Positions 25,335 through 37,822 of a DNA stretch of 64,000 nucleotides are shown piece after piece. The stretch is from contig NC_087072.1 in assembly GCF_026151205.1 (NCBI RefSeq), positions 20,178,103 through 20,242,102 of the forward strand. The letters are read 5' to 3'. Positions within the stretch are counted from its first letter, which is position 1. Each line of letters starts with the position of its first letter. This stretch comes from Bolinopsis microptera. Taxonomy: Eukaryota > Ctenophora > Tentaculata > Lobata > Bolinopsidae. The notes under the pieces are model-generated. The model was not told the DNA's origin, searched no databases, and saw nothing but the letters and a program-made list of their open reading frames with translations. The position numbers and the translations under genes are program-made.

Positions 25335-25361
25335 ATGGGCATATCAGTAACCTCATACAGG
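25335..25361 (+). CDS. Candidate phase-0 first exon, MGISVTSYR
   Basis: Nine codons ending in phase 0 at a strong GTAAGT donor. The acceptor GGGCAG at 25566 opens exactly in phase 0, giving MGISVTSYR followed by NQGRRRRPGAQ, then the phase-2 donor at 25685. The peptide recalls the Kv3.4 N-terminus in character (Ser/Val/Tyr then Arg). Confidence 0.4.
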
Positions 25362-25539
25362 GTAAGTACAACCAAATAACCGATGGTGAAAGGAGACCAA
25401 TGGATAAAGGATGTATTACAAAACCAAGCATATATGACCATGCTAGTCCGAATCTATTGTCACATTTGACTTTTTCGTGTGATTTTGTTCAACGCCAAGT
25501 GCAGTTTATAGCCAAATAGTCCGAGTAGATTGTGCTAAT

Positions 25540-25685
25540 ATGTACGGTATTTTGACGGCTGGGCAGAACCAGGGGAGACGACGCAGACCTGGTGCCCAGT
25601 TTTCTGGGTCCAGCTCGGACGTGAATAAGCCACCATGCATGCTTCAGAGGAGGAAAGCAAGAGCTTCCATCAGCATCATTGACAT
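25540..25685 (+). CDS. Candidate alternative first exon, N-terminus MYGILTAGQNQ
   Basis: ATG at 25540, 48 codons, phase 2, donor GTAAGA. MYGILTAGQNQGRRRRPGAQ has a hydrophobic tip then four arginines. The internal GGGCAG at 25566 lets the 3' part (25567-25685) also serve as an internal exon after 25335-25361. The other two frames are closed here, so the frame is secure. Confidence 0.5.
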
Positions 25686-26783
25686 GTAAGATAATCTTGA
25701 TAATATAGTTCGGTTGTCCATAATAATGAAACGTTGTCAGTTCCTGTTTTCATACGAACCGATTAACACAAGGAAAATAAATGGCAACTCGCAACTTTTT
25801 TTAGATAACTGAATATGATGGAAATGCTTTGCCAATGTTCGGACGGCTGTATCACAACCGATGGCCTATCAATTTGGCTTCCTCTAATTTCGTGAAACAG
25901 TATCTCTCAAATTCTTATTGAGTAGGGACTTAGTTAAACAGAAAGCGGTACACACGAAAGGAAAAAGTTATTTTACCGTGAAAATTGAGTCAAAATTGTG
26001 TTGATTTGTCATCGGACACATGAGTGGGCATTGGGCAACTCAAACCAAATATCATTGGGCAGATAGACTTAAATCGTCATTAAAAAGAAGCCTTTTTCAT
26101 CCCACAGCTAAAGATTTAAAAGTCTCACTCACTCACTCCATATGTTAACATGTTAAATGCAGACGACTCTCAAATGCCGATCTTATCCCTCTATCGACGT
26201 GGTTACAGTCGCTACTCTAGTACTCTATGGTACGGTATGATCATCATTAAGACATTATCGGCGGACTCTACGGCCACGCTACAACTCCGTTGAGTCACTA
26301 TATTCGCGTACGTTGCCTACTAAGTGAGCTCTAGTCGCCTGAATTGTTCATTGATAGTGTGAGTCAAGGATCTAGACCAGATCATCGTTTTGTTTGAAAG
26401 TTGCACGGCAAACTAGCGCTTTGAAGCTCACATCAGATACTGTGGCAGCCTCACAACTGCTTTGATCATAATCAAGTTATTTATTTCGCTCTACAATTTC
26501 CCTTTTTGTCTTTTGAATGGAACATTGCAGTCAAGAACTGAGAACATAGTTCTGGTGAATTGTTATACTGTCAACAGCGCACAAAGTGTACGAAAATAAC
26601 AGCGTCTGCGACTTCTTAGATCAGGTAAACGCCTTTAGATATCTAGTACAATTTATTTTTTGCTTCTTGTTTAGAAATAGCTTCGTCAAAGCGTTAGTGC
26701 CATCCATCTTCGTCGTTACGATTTTTTCTCGTTTTTGCTCTGTCTTCCTAAGACACTAAGACACGTTTTGTCTCTTCTAAGAG

Positions 26784-26926
26784 ATGATGATTGCCGCGTC
26801 GAGGTGGGCCAAAGTCCGGAATGAAGCGAGGAGAGTGGAGGAGGCTTCTACATCTAGACAGGCGCATCTGGATGACATTGTTCAAGAACTTGTTAAGAAG
26901 AACCAGCAGTCGGAGGAAGACACAAG
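26784..26926 (+). CDS. Candidate alternative first exon, N-terminus MMIAASRWAKV
   Basis: Tandem ATGs after a possible TTCTAAG acceptor, 47 codons, phase 2, donor GTAACC. MMIAASRWAKVRNEARRVEE runs from hydrophobic into basic; the rest is a charged, helix-prone tail (DDIVQELVKKNQQSEED). A short downstream segment at 27287-27347 is also phase-compatible and would end in a stop. Confidence 0.5.
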
Positions 26927-27730
26927 GTAACCCTATGACTTTTCAAGTTGTGACATTCTCGAGAAACATCGAAATATCCAATTTTATATGCATGTTATAG
27001 AACCCTCATCGAAAGTCGATGACAGGAAAATTTCCCGAAAAGTCCGAAATGTATGCTAAAAGTCTATGATTGTAACCTACCGTTACTTGACTGACACGTC
27101 GACCCTGTGTCTGACTCCAATTTTAAGTGCCATTTAAAAAGTTGTTAGCTTTCGATTCTCAAATTTTACCGCATGACAAACACCTTCAACTATTTGGCTG
27201 TGGTATTTTGTGAGGTGGTCTTTCTAGAAGGGTTTATTTAATACAAAACCATAGTTACTGAGCAGCATGTTCTCTCCTGGCTCCAGGTATCAACAGGTCT
27301 TACATACTCCAATCCAAGCAATGCCGCAGGAATTTAGAATTTCCTAACACCAGATCTTAATGAGCTTTGTTCCGTGGTACGTTCTGACGTTCTGTTCGTA
27401 TTACGATTGTGTCCCTTTTGGGAACCATTTCTTATTGTTGCTGACACACATTTCTATTCAATTCTTTTTTGTAGAATTTGGCTTACGTTCTATTAATAAA
27501 CATTGAACAGCAATTTAGAAATTGTTTAAAAATTAAGAGAAAGTTAAGGTTGATAAACGAAAACCTCCGTATTATCCAGAACTTCTAATTAACCTGGTGG
27601 CGCACGATACTTTGCTAGTGCCGACATTTAGCTTAGCCAGTTTAAGTCAACTACTTTCTAATGCGTTGCTTGCGTTTATAGAGTATCGTTATATCGTTTA
27701 GTTGGAAGAGATAAACTCAGGCCGACAACC

Positions 27731-27882
27731 ATGTCGGTCACAACCTCTACCTCCACCCTCAACGCCCGGCGGTCGTCGTTCGCACCGCCAGACATGTCCA
27801 ATGTACAGTTCCAGCACCGCCAGTCGGTTAATCAGCACTATGCCAGAGCCTTCAGCTTACCTAATGGTACCCTACCAAGCTC
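27731..27882 (+). CDS. Candidate alternative first exon, N-terminus MSVTTSTSTLN
   Basis: ATG with A at -3, 50 codons, phase 2, consensus donor GTAAGT. MSVTTSTSTLNARRSSFAPP resembles the islands at 2119 (Ser/Thr run then Asn-Ala and Arg) and 34465 (MSVITS start), hinting that these exons arose by duplication. Confidence 0.5.
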
Positions 27883-28319
27883 GTAAGTACTTATACCGTG
27901 GTTGCCTGGGTTTAAACAGATATATATATAAGCATTGAACGGCACAATCTGCATGCACATTGCACAACACATACAAAAGCAAGTTTTTGATAATAAGATT
28001 AATGGGATTTATAATTGTAGAAGCCTTATTTGTAAGTAAATTGTCAGAACCGCATCCTGAGGTAAATAAAATAAACATATGTTTTCCAAGAAGCATTTCT
28101 CCAATTAGCTCGTTCCGTTGGTTTAAGTCCGGCAGGCATGTCTTCAGTACGAATTAATTGTCCTTGCTCAAAGACCGACATATTAGCTTACAGTATCTGC
28201 TTGGTGTACGGAGTTTGTATCATCACCGTCGGAGTTTACCTTTCTTTGGTGTCACTTCAAGCTTCCAAGAACAATGAAACAGTACATGCTCATCCTTAAC
28301 AAATAACCTATTTGACACC

Positions 28320-28560
28320 TTCCTTTCCGATCGAAACTTAAGACAAAAAATCCTAGTGAGTTGGAGATAAATTACCTGTACTTCAGGACAATATAAAATC
28401 CGCAGAACTAAGAGTTATTTTTTGCTATATTTTTGTCATTAAAAGAGAACCTACCTGGCACCATCCTCTCCGAAGCTTTGGACAAAATCCTAATGAGTTG
28501 GAAATAAATTTGCTTGAACTTCAAGATAATATAAACTCAGCAGAGCTAATAAATTTATTG
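28320..28560. repeat. Duplicated segment, period about 138 bp
   Basis: 'acaaaaaatcctagtgagt' at about 28343 matches 'acaaaatcctaatgagttgg' at about 28481, with similar flanks. The second copy is the candidate exon 28446-28626; the first has stops. Confidence 0.55.
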
Positions 28561-28626
28561 TCTGAATTAGACAGATGTCTAGACAACTTCACCTTTGATA
28601 GTACCTACCCTGAACTACCCTACGTT
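28446..28626 (+). CDS. Candidate internal exon, leucine/acidic helix
   Basis: An open stretch from an AAAAG acceptor to a GTAAGA donor. It starts by accepting phase 2, so it can follow 27882, and ends in phase 0. It encodes an amphipathic segment (NELEINLLELQ, then ELINLLSELDRCLDNF). A decayed copy with stops lies about 138 bp upstream. It cannot lead directly into 38331 in frame. Confidence 0.25.
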
Positions 28627-29828
28627 GTAAGAATCTACCATAGTCCCTGGAATTTTCCTTTGTTCTTACTTCTTACGGCCAGAGCAGACTGCAATTGACC
28701 GAATTCCTACGTTAGCCAGCTCGCAGTTGAAATCTGGTCAACTATTTTAGTCTACGCTAAAAAGCAGTAACAGAGCCGGCAAGGTTGTTCCGTTCCAAAG
28801 CAGAAAAGTCATGAAATTAAATCTGTTCAACATCAATATGGGGAGTTTTCGTAAATTTGTTTCTTCTTGTTATTCCTTGTCATGAATTTGGGACGATTTC
28901 AACAATGGTGTTTGACGGACGATCTGATAACGTGACGATATGTATCCTTTACATATTGACCAACCTGTTAGGATTGGTCCTGTATGAGTCACTGTATTTA
29001 GTGGAGATAATTAATTCATCCGAGAGATGGAAGTCCAACGCCACAGACGAATATCTCGACAATGGTAGAAATTAGCTGACCTCTGTGGATATGTTGCTGT
29101 ATCAGAACTATTATATAATGCCATGGACAGGTACGAAACTTCAAAGGATAGGCGCAGGTATCTGGATTATCAAGTGTTTGTCTATGATATGATTTGTAAC
29201 ATCTTTCACTATCGAAAAAACGCATCTCCTATATAATTCGAATAAACATCATTCCCACGGACGAACAATGACCAGCTAATTTACATTTTATTGACCAAGA
29301 TTTTCACAATTCCCTACTAATCGTGCATCACAAATCCAAATCAAATAATTCCATGGAATGAATGGGGATCATTTGAAGACATTGTATTATTATATTGGTC
29401 ATGTTGTCATTCAGACTTTCTGTCCTTCCTGAGCTTGCCTTATCATTCATGTCTCAATTTATGGATAAATCAAAAATACAGCACACTAATGATCTCTTCC
29501 ACGTGCGCATGCCATTTTAAAAAATCTCTCCATTTTTACAGGAGGTAAACAATCAGACTCATTCTGTATAATTATTAGAAATGCTTCAGAAACAATGGCC
29601 CAAAAATTTTTCCCCGTTCGCATCAGCCCATGTGTTGAGGTCATTAAATATTTGGGATCATTACCCATTATATACTTCCTGGATTTCAAAAACCGCTCGC
29701 ATGTCAGGTATCATGTGGATTGTGGATCAGGTGGTGAAAGAAGCTTCGTGCGCGTGTAGTTGACATTTCGACGACTGTCCGGTACTAATTCTAAAACAAT
29801 GTGTATAGGAAAATATTAAACAATAAAG

Positions 29829-30011
29829 ATGGGTGAGATAGTCGTTTACAATCCGTGTACAATAATACAGCGCTCAAATACAGCGCAGCGTTTTTCATTT
29901 TGTCGACTGGTCGTGTATTGTGGAGGTAGTAGTGATGGTTTAGTTTTGTGTGGAGAGTTTGTTCAAGCAAAAGTTGTGGAATATGTACGGAGTTCTCGCC
30001 CAGGTTACGAA
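29829..30011 (+). CDS. Possible phase-0 first exon, MGEIVVYNPCT
   Basis: 61 codons from ATG to a GTGAGT donor, phase 0. The acceptor AAG at 31038, inside the 31015 island, opens in phase 0, so the pair 29829-30011 plus 31039-31208 mirrors the pair at 25335/25567. Confidence 0.25.
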
Positions 30012-31014
30012 GTGAGTGGATTGTTATATTTAATATTATGTAAGCTAGTTAAGCTGGTCTACTTGTTACCTCTAAAGGTATGTCGGCATGTTTCAAGTAT
30101 ATTTTGTTAATGAAAAATTTAAGAAATAGTCTTTTTATTTTGAGGTCGTAAACGTGATTTCGTTCAATAGTTTCAACATTGTGCTCACACCTGATATGAA
30201 TAGTCATTAGTCATACTAGGAAATGTCAAGGTCATGCTCATATGGGTATAAATATTATAGTGGACTAAATTATGGCCAATTTAAACACACATGCTTACCT
30301 CAACGGAAGGACTTGGCAGTTGACGTTTGAGATAACTCCTTGTGTCAAGAAACCAAAGGTTGAACCTTCTTTACGCACATCTAAGGTTTAACATGCCTTA
30401 TGGTGTTGAAATGAAACATTCTATCGCCAACAAGGAACTCAGATCTACACATCAGTATCATTAAACCAAAAATATTATATCATCACTCTCATTCACATTG
30501 TACCATCGGGCAACATGATCAGAGTGTCTGAGGAAAGCAACATTATCAGACTTTCAAGATTTCACGTGCAATAACGAAAGTGCTGACAACTGTACAATCT
30601 TTCTACTCTTATCTGTGTCTATGCTGAATACTAATAGGTATTGTTGGCTAGTCACCAACTGGAATCTGATTCTTTTCAATAGATCAATGTAAAATTTACC
30701 TGCTACTAATTAAATTTCCAACAATCTAGTTATCCGTCTATCACGGTGTAACAGGAAGAGGCAATGGTCCGATCTCCTTGCTCTACACCGGGCACATGAT
30801 AACCGTTAAATTGCAGTTTAATTAATAGTTAATTACAGCGGTACTGAATCCGAACGGTCTATGAAGTTACATCACTTCAAGCAATCTTCTGATGGTACAT
30901 GCTCACTTCTGATTATCATAATTCGACTATTACTTCTGCCAGACGTACCGTCAATTTACCGCAATCAAAAATACAATTTTGTTGATTTGTTTCTGATGCT
31001 CAACCACCACCACC

Positions 31015-31208
31015 ATGTACTTCTCAATCTCTGCAAAGAACCATCCCTCCGATCTACAATCCCCCCTCCCGAGGGACCGGAGAACAAGTAGTAGTTGGAA
31101 ACAGCGCCCACCCCCTCCCAGCTCCCAACTGAGTGCAGTGCTGGTGACAGACTCCCACGGAGAGAAGGGAGACGGCTGGGCCGCAAGGAAGTGGCATGAG
31201 AGCGGACT
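31015..31208 (+). CDS. Candidate alternative first exon, N-terminus MYFSISAKNHP
   Basis: ATG in a CACC context, the longest island (64 codons), phase 2, donor GTTAGT; a GTGGCA donor at 31191 is also in phase 2. MYFSISAKNHPSDLQSPLPR is followed by DRRTSSSWKQR and a proline run. Several frames are open in this GC-rich stretch, so the frame rests on the ATG and phase. Confidence 0.42.
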
Positions 31209-31270
31209 GTTAGTTGTTCTCATATTCAATTGTTCTTTTTAATGCTATTGTATTTTTCCACTTTGCAGCC

Positions 31271-31326
31271 ATGGAGTTTCGTCGACATAGCACCAATTAT
31301 AACAAATACGTCCGGCGATTTATTAG
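31271..31326 (+). CDS. Candidate alternative first exon, N-terminus MEFRRHSTNY
   Basis: Directly downstream of a textbook acceptor (pyrimidine run then CAG at 31268), with the context GCAGCCATGG. 18 codons, phase 2, at a weak GTGGTC donor; a better donor at 31371 (CAG/GTATAT) would be phase 1. The peptide MEFRRHSTNYNKYVRRFI is highly basic. Confidence 0.35.
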
Positions 31327-31540
31327 GTGGTCATCTTTAGCATCTAGATGGCCACATAAACCAGGCTCAGGTATATATTATCTAACAAAAGGTCGTATAA
31401 ACTATATAAAGGTCGTTGGTATCCAGATAAGGTCATGCCGCCGCTCCTGTTCACACGTTGACCTCAACTCAGCTACTACCAGCTTCCTTCAGCCCAGGTG
31501 CGAACAACCTTATTGCAAATAACATAGCTAAAAAGTGACA

Positions 31541-31605
31541 ATGACTCTGTTGGAGCTCAAAAGATACATTATGCTGAGTCCGGAGGCCCAGCCATCATCG
31601 AGCCA
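31541..31605 (+). CDS. Candidate alternative first exon, N-terminus MTLLELKRYIM
   Basis: 21 codons, phase 2, donor GTAACT. MTLLELKRYIMLSPEAQPSS starts hydrophobic with KR at 7-8. A second frame runs through the same DNA to a stop at about 31691. Confidence 0.33.
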
Positions 31606-32356
31606 GTAACTTTTCCACTTGTCCAGCTTCATCAGACCTCCGAAAGCAACTTCAGGCCTCCCCGCAGATCCGTGACATTTTCCTGGCTTTAGTCACGTGT
31701 ATCCAATTTCCCAACGGCTTTATAATTAGCATTTGGTTAGTCAAGCGGGGTTATCACTGAGTCACACATACATTGTTAAATTGTCAACGTCCTTTTAACC
31801 CTCCTTTTAACAGGGGTTAGTCAGGTTCCGCAGTTTTAGATAAAATGCTAGCGTGACCACTTTATATCAATTCGTGTCTGTTCCGTCGCCAGAATTTATT
31901 GTGCTACCTTTTAATTGGTTGTGAATTTATCTCAGACACGGTCAAAAATTTGGTGCAATCACGACAGACGCGAATTGATTACTACTGATAAGCTTCACGC
32001 CAGTATTATTAACTTGTCATTAATTAGATATTCAATTAAATTTTGATAATAACAAAAATTATATACAACTTAAAGTTAAAGGCTATTTAATAGCTATTTA
32101 ACTCGGTAAGATTCGTGATCCTCTACCCTACCAAGCACAGGATCCCATAAGACTAGCAGCTAGTAGCTTAGGTTGTCTGCTACAGTGTCCCGCCATTTTT
32201 AATCTCTTGCTTTGAATTAACTACTCCAGAACCCACTCTCCAGACTTGCTATGTATCTTGTTTGATAGCCTTGATATGCTAGACAATACAATGTATACTC
32301 TTCAGTAATAGATTTGCAGTGTTGAGATCATAAATCTAACCGATACTAAGGAAATC

Positions 32357-32397
32357 ATGGCTTTGGCGGCCATAATGGCGAACAATTCGGTTCATTG
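32357..32397 (+). CDS. Candidate alternative first exon, MALAAIMANNSVH
   Basis: 13 codons, phase 2, strong donor GTAAGT. The tip is hydrophobic and Ala-rich with no basic cluster of its own. A mariner-like MITE begins 30 bp after the donor. Confidence 0.4.
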
Positions 32398-32427
32398 GTA
32401 AGTTAATTGTATCTATAATCTATATGC

Positions 32428-32892
32428 TATAGGGCTGGGTGACCCATGAGTCAGTTTGCAAACGTTTGGGCTTATAACATTGTTCATGTTTGATACTCAC
32501 AACTTTACAGATGACAATATATACTGTTACTACCTACTCTTTCGAGGAATCCATTGCCAAAATTTTAAAATTCAATTAGAAAATGATCTGAACAAATTAT
32601 GCGAAACGGACTCAACATGACGAAGTGATCAAGCATTTTTTCGGGTGATCAGGAAAAGTGTAATTTGAATGGCCAAACACAATACATTACAATTTGGTTC
32701 GATCTAATCATTTAAAAAATCTTAAAAATGAACTTTTCTGAGAAAAAATGATCATCGTTTTAATTTTATTCGACGGATTCCTCGAATTAGTAATGATTGC
32801 AAGTCATACCAGAAAGAATTATTTTAATTGGGCACACAGGGACTGAGCAATAAGTTCAAACGTTTGCACATTAACTTATGGGCCACCCTGTA
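32428..32892. mobile_element. Mariner-like MITE with about 40-bp terminal inverted repeats
   Basis: The left end TATAGGGCTGGGTGACCC pairs with the right end, read inverted as TACAGGGTGGCCCATAAG. Both arms share TGCAAACGTTTG and the interior continues as an imperfect palindrome (TCGAGGAATC). No ORF of transposase size. Confidence 0.7.
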
Positions 32893-34464
32893 TAATCTGC
32901 ATGTCTCCTTATTAATACCAAGTGCTCGCAACTTCTTTCGTTTCCTGGCAAAATTTCAAAGATTGAAAAGTTTCTCAACAATTCTTAAGCTGAAATTCCT
33001 AGAAATATAGAGGTCAGATATCAATAAGTTGAATAAATTACTTTGTTTATTTTTCTGATCTTTAACAAATTAGCTCAAGAAAACTTTAGGGACAAAAATG
33101 CAGCGGTACATTCTTCGGATGGTATCACATGACCAAACATGCCATATGGTCCATATTGTTTTATTAAGTCTACCAGAAAATTTGTTCGTTTCACAGCGCT
33201 TTTGAAGTTTTCAATTTCTCATCACACCAATACGTCGATAATTCTTGAGAATACGTCTCGTAGAAGCTTTCTGTAGGTAATACCTAATTATTGCAGTCAT
33301 TAAAGAGGAGCAGCCCAACTGTTTTAGAGCATCACTAATGCATCATACAACTTAACTTACTACTTTATCTAAATCATGAAGTACAACACAGTGCTAGTTT
33401 TCAAACTTACAACAATCTTATTAACTGATTTTATAATAAGAATAATCAGCAAACTCCATAGTTAACAATAGCCTCCAATCATATCATAACTTTCAGCCAA
33501 TTAATATGGTCCACCATAGAAAACGAGACAATGAACTTGATACCATACCGAAGAAACATTAATACGTTGAAATAGACACAGCTACAATAAATCTGAGCTC
33601 AGGAGTGAATATTTCTTAAAAACTAAGAAAACTTTATTCAGTCAAAGTGGCCAACAAAATCTGCCTGGGCTCCTCTAATCTGTCTTGGCATGCTTGCATG
33701 TTTTCGTAGTTAAAAGATATCAACCTAGAAATTATTCTAATTTAACTATATTTGTAAAATATTCCTATATCTATGGTAAAATTAGAAAAATTTTGATTTA
33801 GAATACATACAAGTTCTCCGCAGTCAGCACCATAACCATGGGTTGGGTGGCGTGCACGACCAAAATTACCAAAATTACCCAACTTATACTATCTGTCTAC
33901 GCCAATAACACGATTTAATTCAAAATTTCTTCATGACATTTTACGACATACATTTTCGTTAATATTTCACGTAATCACTTTAAACAGTTAAAGTTTGTTT
34001 CGCATCAGCAACTAAAATAGAATTGACTTCGTTCCGAATGGAGTTTCACACTATCATGATTCCAACCCGTTTCACTTGAAATATAAAGTTTATTCTAATA
34101 AGTGCATTTGGTATGACACACCTTGTCACCACATATACAAGCCTGGAATAAGCAGACCAAGATAGAACAGTTGCCGGGCAAAAAGTAGGCAATCAGTTGT
34201 TTGCCCGGCTAAATCAATTTGATCAGCTACATATTGTCACCGCTCCACCGCGTAAAAATACCGTTCAAATTAAAAATTACAAACTATCGACTCTATTTAA
34301 ATTCCATTAACCGGTCCTATTTAAATTCCATTATCGCTGTTCTTCCTCTCCGTCTGTCATTGTATCACAGTGCCATATGCCATATGGTTGTGATTCCTTG
34401 ATTTTATTTTCCAAATTTGTCATTGTTTTCTGAAAGATGTCGGCTTGTTTTGCTTGAAGCTTTG
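32893..34464. other. No feature seen
   Basis: AT-rich intron-like sequence. Confidence 0.5.
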
Positions 34465-34553
34465 ATGTCGGTCATAACAAGTGTGGCTCATAAACGCTCG
34501 GCCAAGGATCCGCACGAGCAGACTTCCTGGGTGCCATCAGAACACAACCATGG
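34465..34553 (+). CDS. Candidate alternative first exon, N-terminus MSVITSVAHKR
   Basis: 29 codons, phase 2, donor GTAAGG. MSVITSVAHKRSAKDPHEQT parallels MSVTTSTS at 27731. This island was recognised only after the phase-2 rule had been noticed and fits it exactly. Confidence 0.5.
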
Positions 34554-36145
34554 GTAAGGGAACCAGGGTAAACTCAACCCTGATGAAATAAGATCATTAA
34601 CTTAACGAACACATCCCTCAGCGGGGGATGTTAATTACCGCACATTACCGCACAGATTACCGCCGCGCGAACATCTGTTTCAAGTATCTGTAATTTAGTA
34701 AACAACCGGTCGGCTCTCCAGAAGTACTACACCTGTAAAGTGTAAACCTGTAAAAGGTAAAAACTATGCTCTGGTAAAACTTTATGGGTGCCTTACCTCT
34801 GGGTTGGCATAACTAGCAAGCTTTAATATGGCTAAACGCCTACCAATATTTTCGCAGTTCGTTTGTTATCAAATTACCGAATTTTTGTTACAATACCTGG
34901 AAATAAAACTGTTTACAGCCGTTACCGGGTCAAATGTTCAAAAGGTACATATTTGACGGTAATTCAAATTGTTTAATTGTGTTTTATAGACGTTTTTGCT
35001 GATTGGATTAAACGTTATCGCACCATTGAGTGAACCTAAATAAATGGTAATGAGTTTAATGTCTCAAAGTAATTAAGATTTATAATTGAATAATCATAAG
35101 ATAAGCCCAATCGTGAGTCGATACACTATCTTTACACTACTTAAAAGCTTATACTTAAAATCGTTATACCTTAAGCTATAGTTTAATCTACCAACATCGA
35201 AATTGTATGATTCGATTATTCAGTATTTCATTATATATATATGTACGCTGCAGTCTACCTTCAACGGAACGACTCCGAAAGGTACATTTTAAATTTGAGG
35301 ATCAATCTGATATTGGCAGCCTTTTTATCTGAGTATCTGTGATGATCGGATTATTTTTGAAGGACAACGATTCATCAAGCATTGAACGAATGATGATCAT
35401 AAACGTTGACACCGTGACCCCAATTTCCCTCAAACTTCGAACTTAAATCAAAGCTCATGGTTAAAATTGGTAAGGGTCGCCTCATTATTCGGGACGTTAT
35501 TCTATTTATGTATCTGTAAGAAAAGTAGGTATTGTTATAAATTTTTGCCGTAAACTTTGCGAATAATTCATAAGTTCGTATATAGCTTCGTCTTGGATTT
35601 TAGGGATTCGTAGGCGAAAGCAAGCATGGACATTGGATAATATCGTTTGAGTGATTCGATGGAAAATGTAACCTGATTGGACATTTGAGATTTCCCTTTG
35701 AATGAAGCAGACGTGAGACATGCATCAATGTAATTGAGTATCCGGAAGAACCTTAGCTCAAATTTACGGTGAAAATCAAATCCTTGGTTACGGCTGGACC
35801 GCAATTATAGAGAAATAGGATACGGTCCGGGGCCAGCGAGACGGCGGTGTCTGGATTACTTGCTTGACATCAGCAAGTCAAACACCAGCTAATGTATACC
35901 TAAAGCCTGTCCACTTTTCAGTCTGCTTGTCAGCGACGTTTTAGTGTTGACAACGCTGCCGCACTTCAGTCCTTGGAACTTTTTCAGTACCCACCGGTCT
36001 TGATAACGTGCCATTACACGCCTGTATACTTCTGAACTCGATAAACGAATATAAACTTCTGATTGCCCGGTGGGAACATTATTTGCCTCTACCTTGCTGG
36101 CTGCTGTAGTTGTCTGACAACCCGCTAGTGTCGTCGAGAGAGAGG
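34554..36145. other. No gene seen
   Basis: AT-rich. A GC-richer patch at 35820-35900 has no supported frame. Confidence 0.45.
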
Positions 36146-36240
36146 ATGAAAAGTCAGTACTTTAACGCCGCGTGCTCTACACACTCCCCGCCTTCAACGA
36201 ATCCCTACGCGAAATTGACAGCTAAGAACGAACCTCGCTG
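36146..36240 (+). CDS. Candidate alternative first exon, N-terminus MKSQYFNAACS
   Basis: 31 codons, phase 2, donor GTAATG. The frame stays open upstream to a good acceptor (TGCTGTAG at 36109), so a longer product or a 5' leader exon is possible. MKSQYFNAACSTHSPPSTNP is polar, followed by a basic KLTAKNEPR tail. Confidence 0.45.
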
Positions 36241-37822
36241 GTAATGAACTAGACGCGCTCTAGATAGTTTAAGTTAACAATTTCTGACATTTCTTTGTTT
36301 ATACTCTGTGCAATTAGTTCAGGTCTTAATAATAATATATAGTTCACCAGTCCAGTCAGCTGTGTGCCGACTTTTTAAACTTTTGATATCGACACATTTT
36401 TCTCGGTTCAGCGTTTACTTATCAACTTATCAAGGCACAAATACCAGGAGTTTAGCAGTGACTCCACAATATACTGAGCAGTTATATTTAGCTGTAGATG
36501 TCCGTGCCAACTGATGATCCGGGGTAGGGAGTACCGGTCAATTCAGGGTCGCGTGTGAGGCTCTGGCCACGGCACGAGCCGTACATCCGTCAGCTCAAAT
36601 CAGGTTTATACAAGAATAATATGATACTTGTTACGGCTCATCTAAGAAGATACTTGATATGCTAACACAGCAACACAATGACTTTAAGCCACCTTAGTGC
36701 CACAGTCTTTTTGGCGGTGTGGTCCACAAAAGTAACTCCAGTTTTAGAATTTCGGTAGGCTTGTTCTACTCCAGTGAATTTTTGTGAAAAAGTCTTAAAT
36801 ATCGTAATCTACACCATCGTAGCCCCATAAACAGTCCCAAAACCCCGATCATGACTCCAGCGCTGTCACAGGACATCATTCAATTAAATTAATTTGCGCA
36901 TGTATTCTATCTCCGCGGCGGGTGCCACTTAAATTTCTCCTTTTTGAAGGTACATTAGGTAGTGCCGTAATGGGTATCCTTCGAGATGATTATATACAAT
37001 ATTATTAGTTTTGCGTTTTGTAGCGTTTCGACTCTGTATTAGGGACGTTAGATTCATCACCGTATTCGAATTTTGGTCGTACGATTCAAGGACAGAAATA
37101 AAACAGTTCTCTCGGCTTCTTTTCAGTGGACCCGATCCTTTTAGCAACACGATCGCCAGTAGATAACATGACAAGCAATTGCATTTATTACAGGTAGATA
37201 ATAAAACATTGAAGTAGTGGACAAAAGTCACCTATTTGCTCGTTAAATCTTTATCATTGACTTCTTGAAATAGGTACTAATACCATTTTATCTATGTGCA
37301 GTACATGATGAAGCGATAGTGTATCATCGTAGTACTAAAACTGTTTGTTCTCAGTTTCATTTACAATAGTATAGTATTCTTAGGCATATATCAATATAGA
37401 CCAAGGAAAACTTTCCTGTTTTAAGTAAGTACTAAATACGTATGTGAGTTCTAGCAATGATCATTTGCCAGTGATTTATTCCAGTGCTAATTTCATAACG
37501 GCTTGAGAAAAGGGATAGGCTAGCCCGTAATAGAGAATTGTGGTAAATTTGAAACGCTACATGACTTATTAAAGACAGGCCATAGCCCACTAGTGGTTCG
37601 CTTTAAGAAGTCCAGTTACACGATAACTAGAGGAACAGCTGGCCGCAAAAACCGCTTAAAGTCACTGACCGTATAACGACTGGGAATGCAACTTGTACGT
37701 TTTTTCCGGGTCGCAGAACTGCATTTTAAAGGTTGCATTTTGCTTAACCTGTACATTGTTCATGTTGTTTCGGAGTGTGCGTGTGGCCCTAAATTTACTG
37801 AGTTTTTTCTCTCGATGCTCCG
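36241..37822. other. No feature seen
   Basis: Intron-like sequence between the last two candidate first exons. Confidence 0.45.

Noticed and set aside
26163-26220. Terminal exon after the 25685 donor (phase-compatible, ends in stop)
   Set aside because: It fits one junction, but so does the channel exon, and several frames are open here; kept only as an alternative.
27287-27347. Terminal exon after the 26926 donor (YQQVLHTPIQAMPQEFRIS then stop)
   Set aside because: Phase-compatible but short and not needed under the first-exon model; could be a minor isoform.
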